This document shows, one piece after another, positions 1-7,392 of a stretch of 64,000 nucleotides of DNA. The notes beneath the pieces were generated by a model that had not been told where the DNA came from, did not search any database, and saw only the letters and a program-made list of their open reading frames with translations. The stretch is from Candidatus Bathyarchaeota archaeon (GTDB taxonomy: Archaea; Thermoproteota; CALKCG01; B24; DRYS01). A program made the position numbers and the translations under genes. Numbering within the stretch: position 1 is the first letter of the stretch; every line of letters begins with the position of its first letter. Location: the NCBI GenBank assembly GCA_025058595.1, contig JANXEK010000004.1, forward strand, positions 18,216 through 82,215. The letters run 5' to 3'.

Positions 1-852
1 GTAGATAGTTCCTTCCGGGAACAGCTTGAAGCCATATCTAGCGATAGCTTCAGGCTTCATGAATATGTGCGGTAGGAATTCAGCTACATGTATACCAGGA
101 CCGGCTATCAACCCATAGACCCTATATATATCGAATATCAGCTTCGACCTCTCAGCTATACTTGGATTCCTCCTCAGTAGATCCTCCAGTTTAGGGTAAC
201 CCTCCTCACCTTTAACCGTGAAGTCGAGGATCCAGTAGAAGTGGTTTATACCGCCTATATACAGCTTAACATCTCTCGACGCTACACCGAATATACGCGC
301 GATACTATTTACTACACCGAATATACCTGTACATAGTCCGTAAGCTTTCACCCTACACTCTCTAACGATCGCTCTCGTGAGAACCGTTAACGGGTTCGAA
401 TAGTTGAAGAGGTAGGAGTTAGGGGATGTATCGGCTAGATCGTTCGCTATATCGATCAATACAGGTACATGCCTTATCCCCCTCATGATACCTCCAGGTC
501 CGACGGTATCACCTATCATCTGCTCAACACCATACCTTCTAGGAACCTCTACATCTATATGCGTAGCTTCGACACCGCCTACACCTATCGTAACTATAGC
601 GAAATCCGTCCCTTCGAAAGCTATCCTTCTATCCGTATACTCCTCTACACGTATATTCGAGCTTCTACCCATCGCTTCGACTATCTTCGACGATACCTTA
701 TACATAACATCCAGTATATCCTTATTTATATCGATTAAAGCTACGGTTAGCTTACATTCATCGGCTAACCTACTCCGGGTTAGAGCCTTGATCACGGACG
801 GTGTGAAAGTTAAACTACCAGCACCTACGAGCGATATCTTAACCTCCCTCAT
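1..852 (-). CDS. Glycoside hydrolase family 4 enzyme (alpha-galactosidase / 6-phospho-glucosidase type), C-terminus cut by window edge
   Basis: Not in the ORF track because it runs off the left edge; 284 residues are readable from the ATG at 852. GH4 enzymes use NAD and a divalent metal for redox-assisted glycoside cleavage in the cytoplasm. I see the N-terminal Rossmann motif LVGAGS (residues 8-13), IGVGG near residue 90, GDTVGPGG near 114-121, a Cys in GLCTG (C174) and a His in GGINHF (H204); the last two match the family's metal ligands. It is divergent from the inositol-phosphate synthase gene, with a shared 90-bp promoter region. The family call is firm; the sugar specificity cannot be read. 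Confidence 0.88.
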   Translation of the reverse strand, partial: MREVKISLVGAGSLTFTPSVIKALTRSRLADECKLTVALIDINKDILDVMYKVSSKIVEAMGRSSNIRVEEYTDRRIAFEGTDFAIVTIGVGGVEATHIDVEVPRRYGVEQMIGDTVGPGGIMRGIRHVPVLIDIANDLADTSPNSYLFNYSNPLTVLTRAIVRECRVKAYGLCTGIFGVVNSIARIFGVASRDVKLYIGGINHFYWILDFTVKGEEGYPKLEDLLRRNPSIAERSKLIFDIYRVYGLIAGPGIHVAEFLPHIFMKPEAIARYGFKLFPEGTIY

Positions 853-910
853 CACTCCCCCTAATCGGTACAGAGCTCAACTAATAACGATAATTTAATG
901 ATAGCTAAAT

Positions 911-931
911 ATTTAATATCAGTTAAATATA
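911..931 (+). promoter_or_regulatory. TATA-box region for the inositol-phosphate synthase gene
   Basis: Two overlapping AT-rich boxes (tttaatat and ttaaatat) lie 20-40 bp upstream of the two candidate starts (TTG 945, ATG 951). This is the spacing expected for an archaeal promoter with a leaderless or nearly leaderless transcript. On the opposite strand, ttaaatta near 889-896 is a plausible TATA box for the divergent GH4 gene. This is pattern reading only. Confidence 0.5.
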
Positions 932-950
932 GGTATAGTTTGAGTTGGAT

Positions 951-2054
951 ATGGGTGAGATTAGGGTGGGTATCGTAGGGGTGGGTAACGCTGCTTCGCT
1001 CCTAGTACAAAGCATATATTACTATAGGAGGATCAAACATCTCGATCGCATACCAGGTGTACTATTCCAGGTTTTAGGAGGTTATAGTATAGGCGATATA
1101 AACTTCGTATCTGCTTTCGATGTTAGTAGACGTAAGGTTGGCTTAGATCTTAGCGAAGCTATATTCGAGAAACCTAACGTTACACCTAAGTTCGTAGATG
1201 TACCTAAGCTCTCGGTAGAAGTTCGTAGGGGACCTATACTCGACGGTGTAGCCGAGCATATGCGTAACGTTTTCGATGTAGAGTTTAACGGATGCGACCC
1301 ATCGCTAGATGATATAGCTGGGATCCTAGAGGATACCGGTACAGAGGTGTTAGTCAACCTCCTCCCCGTCGGGAGTAGAAACGCATCCCTATTCTACGCA
1401 GAGGCATGCGTTAAAGCAGGGGTAGCTTTCGTGAACGCTATACCTGTATTCATAGCTAGCGATCCTACATGGGGTGAAAGGTTTCGTAGAGCAGGTATAC
1501 CGCTTCTAGGCGACGATGTCAAGGGGCAGATAGGCGCGACCATACTTCACCGTTCGATCGTACACCTACTTCATATGAGGGGTGTAGAGGTAGAAGAGAC
1601 CTATCAACTGAATATAGGTGGTAATACTGATTTCATGAATATGATCGTCGAAGATAGGTTACACGATAAACGTGTAAGTAAGACTAGAGCGGTAACAAGT
1701 ATCCTACCATACGGAGATAGGCTTGAATCTGAGGGTAGGGTGAGGATAGGTCCGAGCGATTATATACCCTTCCTCGGTAATACCAAGGTATGCTATATAT
1801 ACGTTAAGGGTAGAGGCTACGTAGATCTCCCGGTTGAGATCGAGGTTAAACTTAAGGTCGATGATAAGTCTATGATAGCAGGTATCTTGGTAGACGCTAT
1901 AAGGGTTGCTAAGCTTGCAGTCGATAGAGGGTTTGGAGGCGTTATAAAGAGTGCATCTGCATATTTCTTTAAGCATCCACCGGTTCAGATCGGAAGCGAT
2001 GAAGAAGCCTATAGACTGCTACTAAGGTTTATAGAATATGGAGAGGATATGTAG
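951..2054 (+). CDS. ino1: myo-Inositol-1-phosphate synthase (archaeal type)
   Basis: Converts glucose-6-phosphate to 1L-myo-inositol-1-phosphate with NAD; in archaea this feeds inositol phospholipids and, in many hyperthermophiles, di-myo-inositol phosphate. About 367 residues, usual for the archaeal form. It starts with a Rossmann loop GIVGVGNAAS, has the family's GGNTDF segment near residue 225, and a lysine-rich central region around DDVKGQIGAT that belongs to the active site in this family. The ORF track begins at TTG 945; I prefer ATG 951, which sits about 25 bp after the nearer TATA box, but both are possible. It converges with the MFS gene, the two stops being one base apart. Confidence 0.9.
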   Translation: MGEIRVGIVGVGNAASLLVQSIYYYRRIKHLDRIPGVLFQVLGGYSIGDINFVSAFDVSRRKVGLDLSEAIFEKPNVTPKFVDVPKLSVEVRRGPILDGVAEHMRNVFDVEFNGCDPSLDDIAGILEDTGTEVLVNLLPVGSRNASLFYAEACVKAGVAFVNAIPVFIASDPTWGERFRRAGIPLLGDDVKGQIGATILHRSIVHLLHMRGVEVEETYQLNIGGNTDFMNMIVEDRLHDKRVSKTRAVTSILPYGDRLESEGRVRIGPSDYIPFLGNTKVCYIYVKGRGYVDLPVEIEVKLKVDDKSMIAGILVDAIRVAKLAVDRGFGGVIKSASAYFFKHPPVQIGSDEEAYRLLLRFIEYGEDM

Positions 2055-2055
2055 C

Positions 2056-3225
2056 TTAGACGTAGCTCCCACCTATACTATAGGAGAGTAGCATCGATGC
2101 TATCGTTTGGAGAGATAGCGTATAGGCTACTACTATAGGTAGCGGTATACCGTAGTCTAGCATGAACCCATAGATTACGCCTGATACTAGGAAGCCGACT
2201 CCATATAGGGTGTTGAATATCCCATACCCTGTTCCTCTATACTCTATAGGCGTCATCGTAGCTACGGCTGCACGGTAGATAGATTCCTGCATACCGTATA
2301 CGAATCCGTATATTATCGATGCGAATATTATCGAGTAGGCTTCTCCGGTGAATACTAGGATCGAAGGTATAGCGGAAGCTATTATCGGTAGGTATAGTAT
2401 CCTGAGACCGATTCTATCGTAGAGTACACCTGATAGGATAGCCGACGGTGCATCTACAGCTTGTATAGCCAGATAGATTAAGGGTATAATCCATTCATCT
2501 AGGAAGACATCTGATGCCCTATAGAGTATTAAGCTAGCCGGGATAAACCCTAGGGTGTTAGCTAAGATCGTAGAGGAGTATAGCCAGAATCTTATGCTTA
2601 AACTCGAAGGCTTAAACGATATAGATCCATTCCTTCTAGCAGATTCCATAGGTCCTATACTCCTATACGTATAGATTAGCGTAGCTATCAAAGCTATGTA
2701 TGGTATGGTTAGAACTATGAACGCATACTCGTATACGCTTCCACTGTAGAGCACTACTATAGATACGATTAGAGGACCTATGATTGCTCCTATCTGATCT
2801 AGGAATTCATGTATACCGAACGCCTTACCTGCACCTACACCTCTAGACACCATAGAGATTATCGTATCCCTACCGGGAGTCCTCAAAGCTTTACCCACCC
2901 TCTCCGTTACGGTTAAAGCTACGGCTATAGGCCAACACCATGCTATCGATAACAGCGGTATGGATGCTATCAGACTGTAGCCTAAGAAGGTTAGACCCCA
3001 ATATCTACCGGTTACATCGACTAATAAACCTGATACTAGCCTTAGGCTTAAACCTATAGAATCTCCTAAACCTGTAGCTAAACCCGTTATATACGCGGAT
3101 GCTCCGAGGTGCTTTAGAAAGCTTGGTATCAACCCTCTAGCCCCTTCGTAGACTATATCGCCCATTAAACTTACGAGTCCTAAGAGGATTATAGCCCTAT
3201 AGCCTTTACTACATCTCTTCTGCAA
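2056..3225 (-). CDS. Major facilitator superfamily transporter
   Basis: A 389-residue polytopic membrane protein with about 12 hydrophobic segments in two halves. The loop after helix 2 carries a motif-A-like GLLVDVTGRYWG, and after helix 4 there is ERVGKALRTPGRD, close to the R-x-GK-x-(I/L)R-x-x-x-RD signature of an MFS branch common in archaea and bacteria. Substrate unknown. It is convergent with ino1, so an inositol link is possible but unsupported. Confidence 0.82.
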   Translation of the reverse strand: MQKRCSKGYRAIILLGLVSLMGDIVYEGARGLIPSFLKHLGASAYITGLATGLGDSIGLSLRLVSGLLVDVTGRYWGLTFLGYSLIASIPLLSIAWCWPIAVALTVTERVGKALRTPGRDTIISMVSRGVGAGKAFGIHEFLDQIGAIIGPLIVSIVVLYSGSVYEYAFIVLTIPYIALIATLIYTYRSIGPMESARRNGSISFKPSSLSIRFWLYSSTILANTLGFIPASLILYRASDVFLDEWIIPLIYLAIQAVDAPSAILSGVLYDRIGLRILYLPIIASAIPSILVFTGEAYSIIFASIIYGFVYGMQESIYRAAVATMTPIEYRGTGYGIFNTLYGVGFLVSGVIYGFMLDYGIPLPIVVAYTLSLQTIASMLLSYSIGGSYV

Positions 3226-3266
3226 TCCGCGAGATAGGTTCGAATAGTTACCCTATAAGCGTTTCC

Positions 3267-3680
3267 CTAAGGTATGTATCCATCGATATCTAGATGCGAA
3301 CGCTCCCTAAGGAATATGGTAGGTATACCTTTAGATCTAAGCTTCCTCCGAAGCGTTCTATCGTTAGTAGCTACGACCGCATCTAGATTAACAGCTGCTC
3401 TTAGTATAGATTCATCGGTATTCAACCCTCTCACCTCATCTAGATCTAGGATGGTACACTTCTCTTCTATCAACTTCAAGGCCAGCCTAGCTCCACGAGA
3501 ATTATCTCCTACACCGTCGGCTATACGTTTAACCTCCTCGACTATCTGCGGTAGGACTATAAACTCGACGTTTCTACAGAGTAGATCCTTCACGCATTCG
3601 AATATATCTATACCGAATTGGAACGGTAGTAGTAGGAAGTTTGAATCCAGTATTACCTTGATAGATACATCCATGTACAT
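3267..3680 (-). CDS. PIN-domain RNase, Fcf1/Utp24-like, in the aIF2-gamma operon
   Basis: A 137-residue single PIN domain. PIN nucleases bind Mg/Mn through conserved acidic residues: I see VILDSNF near the start, ADGVGDN with a following acidic segment, TDESILRAA near residue 89 and ATNDRTL near 104. The overall pattern and the position directly downstream of aIF2-gamma match the archaeal Fcf1-like group, related to the eukaryotic Utp24 endonuclease that matures 18S rRNA, so an rRNA-processing role is likely. Only three bases separate it from the upstream stop, so it is cotranscribed with eif2g. A toxin (VapC) role is unlikely because no antitoxin gene adjoins it. Confidence 0.85.
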   Translation of the reverse strand: MYMDVSIKVILDSNFLLLPFQFGIDIFECVKDLLCRNVEFIVLPQIVEEVKRIADGVGDNSRGARLALKLIEEKCTILDLDEVRGLNTDESILRAAVNLDAVVATNDRTLRRKLRSKGIPTIFLRERSHLDIDGYIP

Positions 3681-3683
3681 CCA

Positions 3684-4925
3684 CTACGCCTTAATTATCC
3701 CGTAACCGATAAGTCTCCATCTATCGGCTATACGTCTACTTATAGCTATCCTCTGATTCATAGGAGCACATACAGGCCTCCTCAGGTTGACGTGTAGTTC
3801 ATCTGATCTTACACTATCCACGACGCCCACCGTCAACGATGTACCTACGTTAAGTAGTAGAGTCTCCCCCTTAGATATGGATGATACACGGGTAGGCTCC
3901 GCTAACCCGACTACATACTCGAATAGCTTATACTCCACCGTGTACTCGCTCCATATCGGTGGCATCTGATCGGGGTATCCCACCATATTTCCAACCATAC
4001 CGTCCGCTTTAGTTAGATAGGGATCGAGCTTCGTAGCAACCCCGACCAACCCTCCGCATCTAGCCTCCTCTACGTTTAGAGACCCGTATCTTAAGCTTAC
4101 GATCTCGGTGGTTAAACTCCTATAGCTTCCATCAGGAGATCTAACCCCAGGTCTGATCTCTATATTATCCCCCACTCTAAGTCTACCTTGAATTATAGAT
4201 CCACCTATAACCCCGCCTCTAAGCTCCTGCACAGGTGTACCAGGTTTATTCACATCGAAGGATCTTACGACCGGCATCAAGGGAGGCTTATTCAGATCCC
4301 TCTTAGGTGTAGGTATATACCTCTCTATAGCTTCTAGTAGGTAGCCTATGTTAACCTTATGCTGAGCTGATATGGGTATTATAGGAACATCCACCACACC
4401 GTACTCCTCTAAAAACTTTCTTATCTCCCTATAGCTCTCCATGGCTCTATCTCTATCGACTAGATCTATCTTATTCTGTACGACGACTATATTCTCGACG
4501 CCTACGATCTTTAGAGCCATGAGATGCTCCCTGGTTTGAGGTTGCGGGCACTTCTCATCCGCGGCTATAACTAGGAGCGCTCCATCCATAACGGCTGCTC
4601 CAGCTAGCATCGTAGCCATAAGGATCTCATGTCCGGGAGCATCTACGAAGCTTACAGTTCTTACAAGCTCAGTCTCAGAGCCGCATAGATTGCAGATAGG
4701 TTTATTCGTATACCTATACGGTGAGCTACACCTACCACACCTATATATACTCATATCTGCGTAGCCTAGCTTTATCGTGATCCCCCTCCTAAGCTCCTCA
4801 CTATGCCTAGCAGTCCATACACCTGTGAGAGCCTCCACTAGGGTTGTCTTCCCATGATCTACATGTCCGGCTGTACCTATGTTACATTCAGGTATCAGTC
4901 TAGAGTCTACTTGCATATCCACCAT
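3684..4925 (-). CDS. eif2g: Translation initiation factor aIF2, gamma subunit
   Basis: The GTPase subunit that, with aIF2-alpha and beta, delivers Met-tRNAi to the small ribosomal subunit. The 413 residues hold every expected mark: G1 [12 protein letters not shown] near residue 17, a four-cysteine zinc knuckle (CGRC ... CNLC, residues 62-78), G3 DAPGHE, G4 VQNKIDLV and G5 PISAQ, followed by two beta-barrel domains. Family length. It is the middle gene of S6e - eif2g - PIN. The ATG at 4925 fits the usual N-terminus just before the P-loop. Confidence 0.97.
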   Translation of the reverse strand: MVDMQVDSRLIPECNIGTAGHVDHGKTTLVEALTGVWTARHSEELRRGITIKLGYADMSIYRCGRCSSPYRYTNKPICNLCGSETELVRTVSFVDAPGHEILMATMLAGAAVMDGALLVIAADEKCPQPQTREHLMALKIVGVENIVVVQNKIDLVDRDRAMESYREIRKFLEEYGVVDVPIIPISAQHKVNIGYLLEAIERYIPTPKRDLNKPPLMPVVRSFDVNKPGTPVQELRGGVIGGSIIQGRLRVGDNIEIRPGVRSPDGSYRSLTTEIVSLRYGSLNVEEARCGGLVGVATKLDPYLTKADGMVGNMVGYPDQMPPIWSEYTVEYKLFEYVVGLAEPTRVSSISKGETLLLNVGTSLTVGVVDSVRSDELHVNLRRPVCAPMNQRIAISRRIADRWRLIGYGIIKA

Positions 4926-5025
4926 CAGTTTAGATTGTATACGGTAAGATATACCTTACCCCATCTTACTCGATATCCTACGCCAAAGCACCGGTAAAAG
5001 AGGCCTAAGCTATCATCGGGTCAGA

Positions 5026-5388
5026 TTAAACCGTAGAAGAAGACTTCTCGACAACCTTCACGTTAACCTGTACTATATCCGCGCTTATAGTATTACCTCT
5101 AACATAGACTCTTCTCCTCTCTCCGCTCCTTCTAGGTTTAATTCCCACTCCGTCGCTTAAGAGAAGCTTCTTCCTCCCAGGACCGTGGACATCAGGCCTC
5201 ATAGGGATTCCATCCTTATCAGATCCGCCTGTTACCATAAGCTTACAGCCTTTTAAACCTACTATACTCCCATCGAATACGCTCCCTATCCTTAAACCGT
5301 ATAGTAGCTTAGCTCTCGCCTCATCTAATTCTACAGTTTTAGCAGTACCTGTCTCAGGGTCAGATACTACGAGTTTAACGTTAGGCAT
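5026..5388 (-). CDS. rps6e: Ribosomal protein eS6 (S6e)
   Basis: A 120-residue small-subunit protein, the short archaeal form without the eukaryotic C-terminal phosphorylation tail. The segment KLMVTGGSDKDGIPMRPDV is the family signature, followed by a basic stretch (PRRSGERRRVYVRGNTIS). It lies between infB and eif2g in the same orientation, the usual archaeal order, with a 100-bp gap before eif2g that could hold an internal promoter. Confidence 0.96.
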   Translation of the reverse strand: MPNVKLVVSDPETGTAKTVELDEARAKLLYGLRIGSVFDGSIVGLKGCKLMVTGGSDKDGIPMRPDVHGPGRKKLLLSDGVGIKPRRSGERRRVYVRGNTISADIVQVNVKVVEKSSSTV

Positions 5389-5437
5389 AAACCTTCCCCC
5401 TATCTAGGATATCCATCTAGGATGCATCCTCTCCTGC

Positions 5438-7222
5438 TTAAATTTTTCCCTTCCTAATCTTAGCTATCTCAGCTATCAACTCTTTATCTTCAGCCGTAAG
5501 GTTTTCGCCAAGCTTCTCGTACAGTAAGAGCTCATCCCTCTCACTTAGGTATACGTATAAGGTATCCCCTTCATCGAAATGCCTACCTACCGTAGGTTTA
5601 TCTATAGATATAGCAACCTTCATACCAACCGTAGCTTCAGGTATAGGTTTACCCCTATCTTGCACCTGCTCTATCCGTCCTAGAAGCCTCCCATCGCTAC
5701 GCATAAGAGGTAATCCTGCTCTTATCCTACCAGCCAGTACCTCTACACCTACTATTGCCGGTTTACTCCTTCTGAAAACATATCCTTGCAACACTTTTAT
5801 CTTACCAGGCATAACTAGATCCTTTAACGTAAGCTTGGATAGCCTATCCCTCTCGGATGAAGCCCAATTCAGATAATCCTCTATGAGACGGTATATTATA
5901 TCGCTAGAAAATATAGGCGTTAAACCCATAGCCTCCTCCTCGGCTTCAGGTAGGATCTTAACATTGAAAGCTAGTATAACACCATACACCGGATCGCTAG
6001 CTCTACTAGCTTCAGCCTCTATAACATCCCTCCTAGATATAGGACCTACATCGGCTATCCTAACCGGTACGTTATTCCGTTTAAGCTCTGATATCAAAGC
6101 TTCTAGGGAACCTAACGTATCGGCTTTAACCACCACACCTATACGATCGGTTCTGATAAGTAGCTCCTTAACCTCCTCTACGACGAGCTGCATATATTCA
6201 TCGACAGATCTACCGGGCTCGACTACGTATAGAGGTGCACCCGGTATAGCCTCCTCCAAACCTGGTGCAGCTATCTTCACACCAGCTGCAGCTGTAACTT
6301 CTTCAACCTGCTCGAAACCTCCGGCAGGCATCCTTATCTCCTGCAAAGGCTTCGGCTGAAATAAAGCCCTGATCCTAGTCAATATAGGAGCCGATCTACC
6401 CATGGTTACTATCAGATCGCCCTTCCTAAGAACCCCATCGTATATTACGACGTTAACCGTATGCCCTAATCCGGGCTCCTCTAAAACCTCCAGTATGCTA
6501 CCCTTCGCAGCTCCAGATGCTACGGTAAGCCTACTACGCATATACTGCTGGGTTATACCGATTAGAACGGCTAGAAGCTCAGGTATACCCTCACCCGTCT
6601 TAGCTGATACAGGTATTACGGCGACCTCCCTCCTGAAATCTCTTATCCTATCGAACCTATTAGAGTTGAATCCGTAGGCGGCGAGCCCGGATATTATATT
6701 CGATAGCTTAACCTCGAGCTCCGCTATCACGTATGAATTCTGTCTTCTAAGAGATTCTAGAAACATAGCCCCAGGGTTAGGTTTCCATCCATCTATCAGA
6801 TCTATCTTGTTAGCGGCTACTAGGAACGGAACCCTCCTAGATCTTAGAAGCTCTATGGACTCGACTGTTTGAGGTTCAACCCCCTTCATAACGTCTACGA
6901 CGAGTATCGCTATATCGGCTATCGAACCACCTCTACGTCTAAGGTTAGCGAAGGAATGGTGTCCAGGTGTATCTATGATGAGGAGGCCTGGAACATCTAT
7001 CCTCCACCTATAGGCTTCCAGTAGGGGTTTACAGATAGCTTCGATCGTATCGGCTGGGAAGAAGCTTGCACCTATATGCTGGGTTTAGGAGACTCCATAG
7101 CAGAGCCTCATCCCCCCAGCTTCCCTCATAGCTATAGCTGTCCCCCTAATCTTATCGAGTAAGGTTGTCTTCCCATGATCTACATGTCCCAGTACGACGA
7201 CTATAGGGCTCCTTATACTCAA
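5438..7222 (-). CDS. infB: Translation initiation factor aIF5B, interrupted by a 24-nt BHB intron
   Basis: GTPase that promotes ribosomal subunit joining. The ORF track shows only 483 residues from an internal methionine, but the frame continues upstream to a TTG at 7222 preceded by a strong Shine-Dalgarno (GGTGAGGAG). The 5' part encodes the G1 loop [10 protein letters not shown], then REAGGM, then eight extra codons ending in TAA, then TQHIGAS and [10 protein letters not shown] (G3); G4 NKIDLI follows. Without the 24 nt the product is 586 residues, the normal aIF5B length, with all GTPase and C-terminal domains. The insertion keeps frame but carries a stop, so the full protein needs splicing (or readthrough). 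The fold is described in the intron entry. Confidence 0.92.
7085..7108 (-). other. Candidate archaeal pre-mRNA intron (24 nt) with canonical bulge-helix-bulge
   Basis: In the infB transcript I can pair GCUGGG (7120-7115) with CCCAGC (7083-7078), GGGA (7114-7111) with UCCU (7090-7087, one G-U), and GGCUC (7107-7103) with GAGUC (7095-7091, one G-U), leaving a 7-nt loop and exactly two 3-nt bulges, UGA and AAA, on opposite strands. That is the canonical substrate of the archaeal tRNA splicing endonuclease, which cuts after the second bulge base. Cuts at UG^A and AA^A remove exactly 24 nt including the in-frame TAA and join GGM to TQHIGA, rebuilding the conserved switch region. Splicing is inferred; the fold and the frame restoration are directly visible. 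Confidence 0.85.
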
Positions 7223-7392
7223 TTCTCCTCACCTTATGATCGGTAAACCTAGGTCTCAAAGAAGGTTATAAATAGTTCGATTAGAAACCTAGACTAACTG
7301 AAAACCCTTAATTACACGAGCTCAGATATCTGTATCTCTAGCGTATCGAGTAAGGGTACCGTTAACGCTTTGTAACTAAGAGATGGTGTATT

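Noticed and set aside
5883-6677. Long plus-strand ORFs (158 and 91 aa) opposite infB
   Set aside because: Shadows of a well-supported minus-strand gene; low-complexity Ser/Thr composition and no motifs.
7085-7108. Intein or programmed readthrough as explanation of the infB stop
   Set aside because: Eight codons are far too short for an intein, and readthrough would insert eight residues into the switch region; the perfect BHB fold is the better fit.
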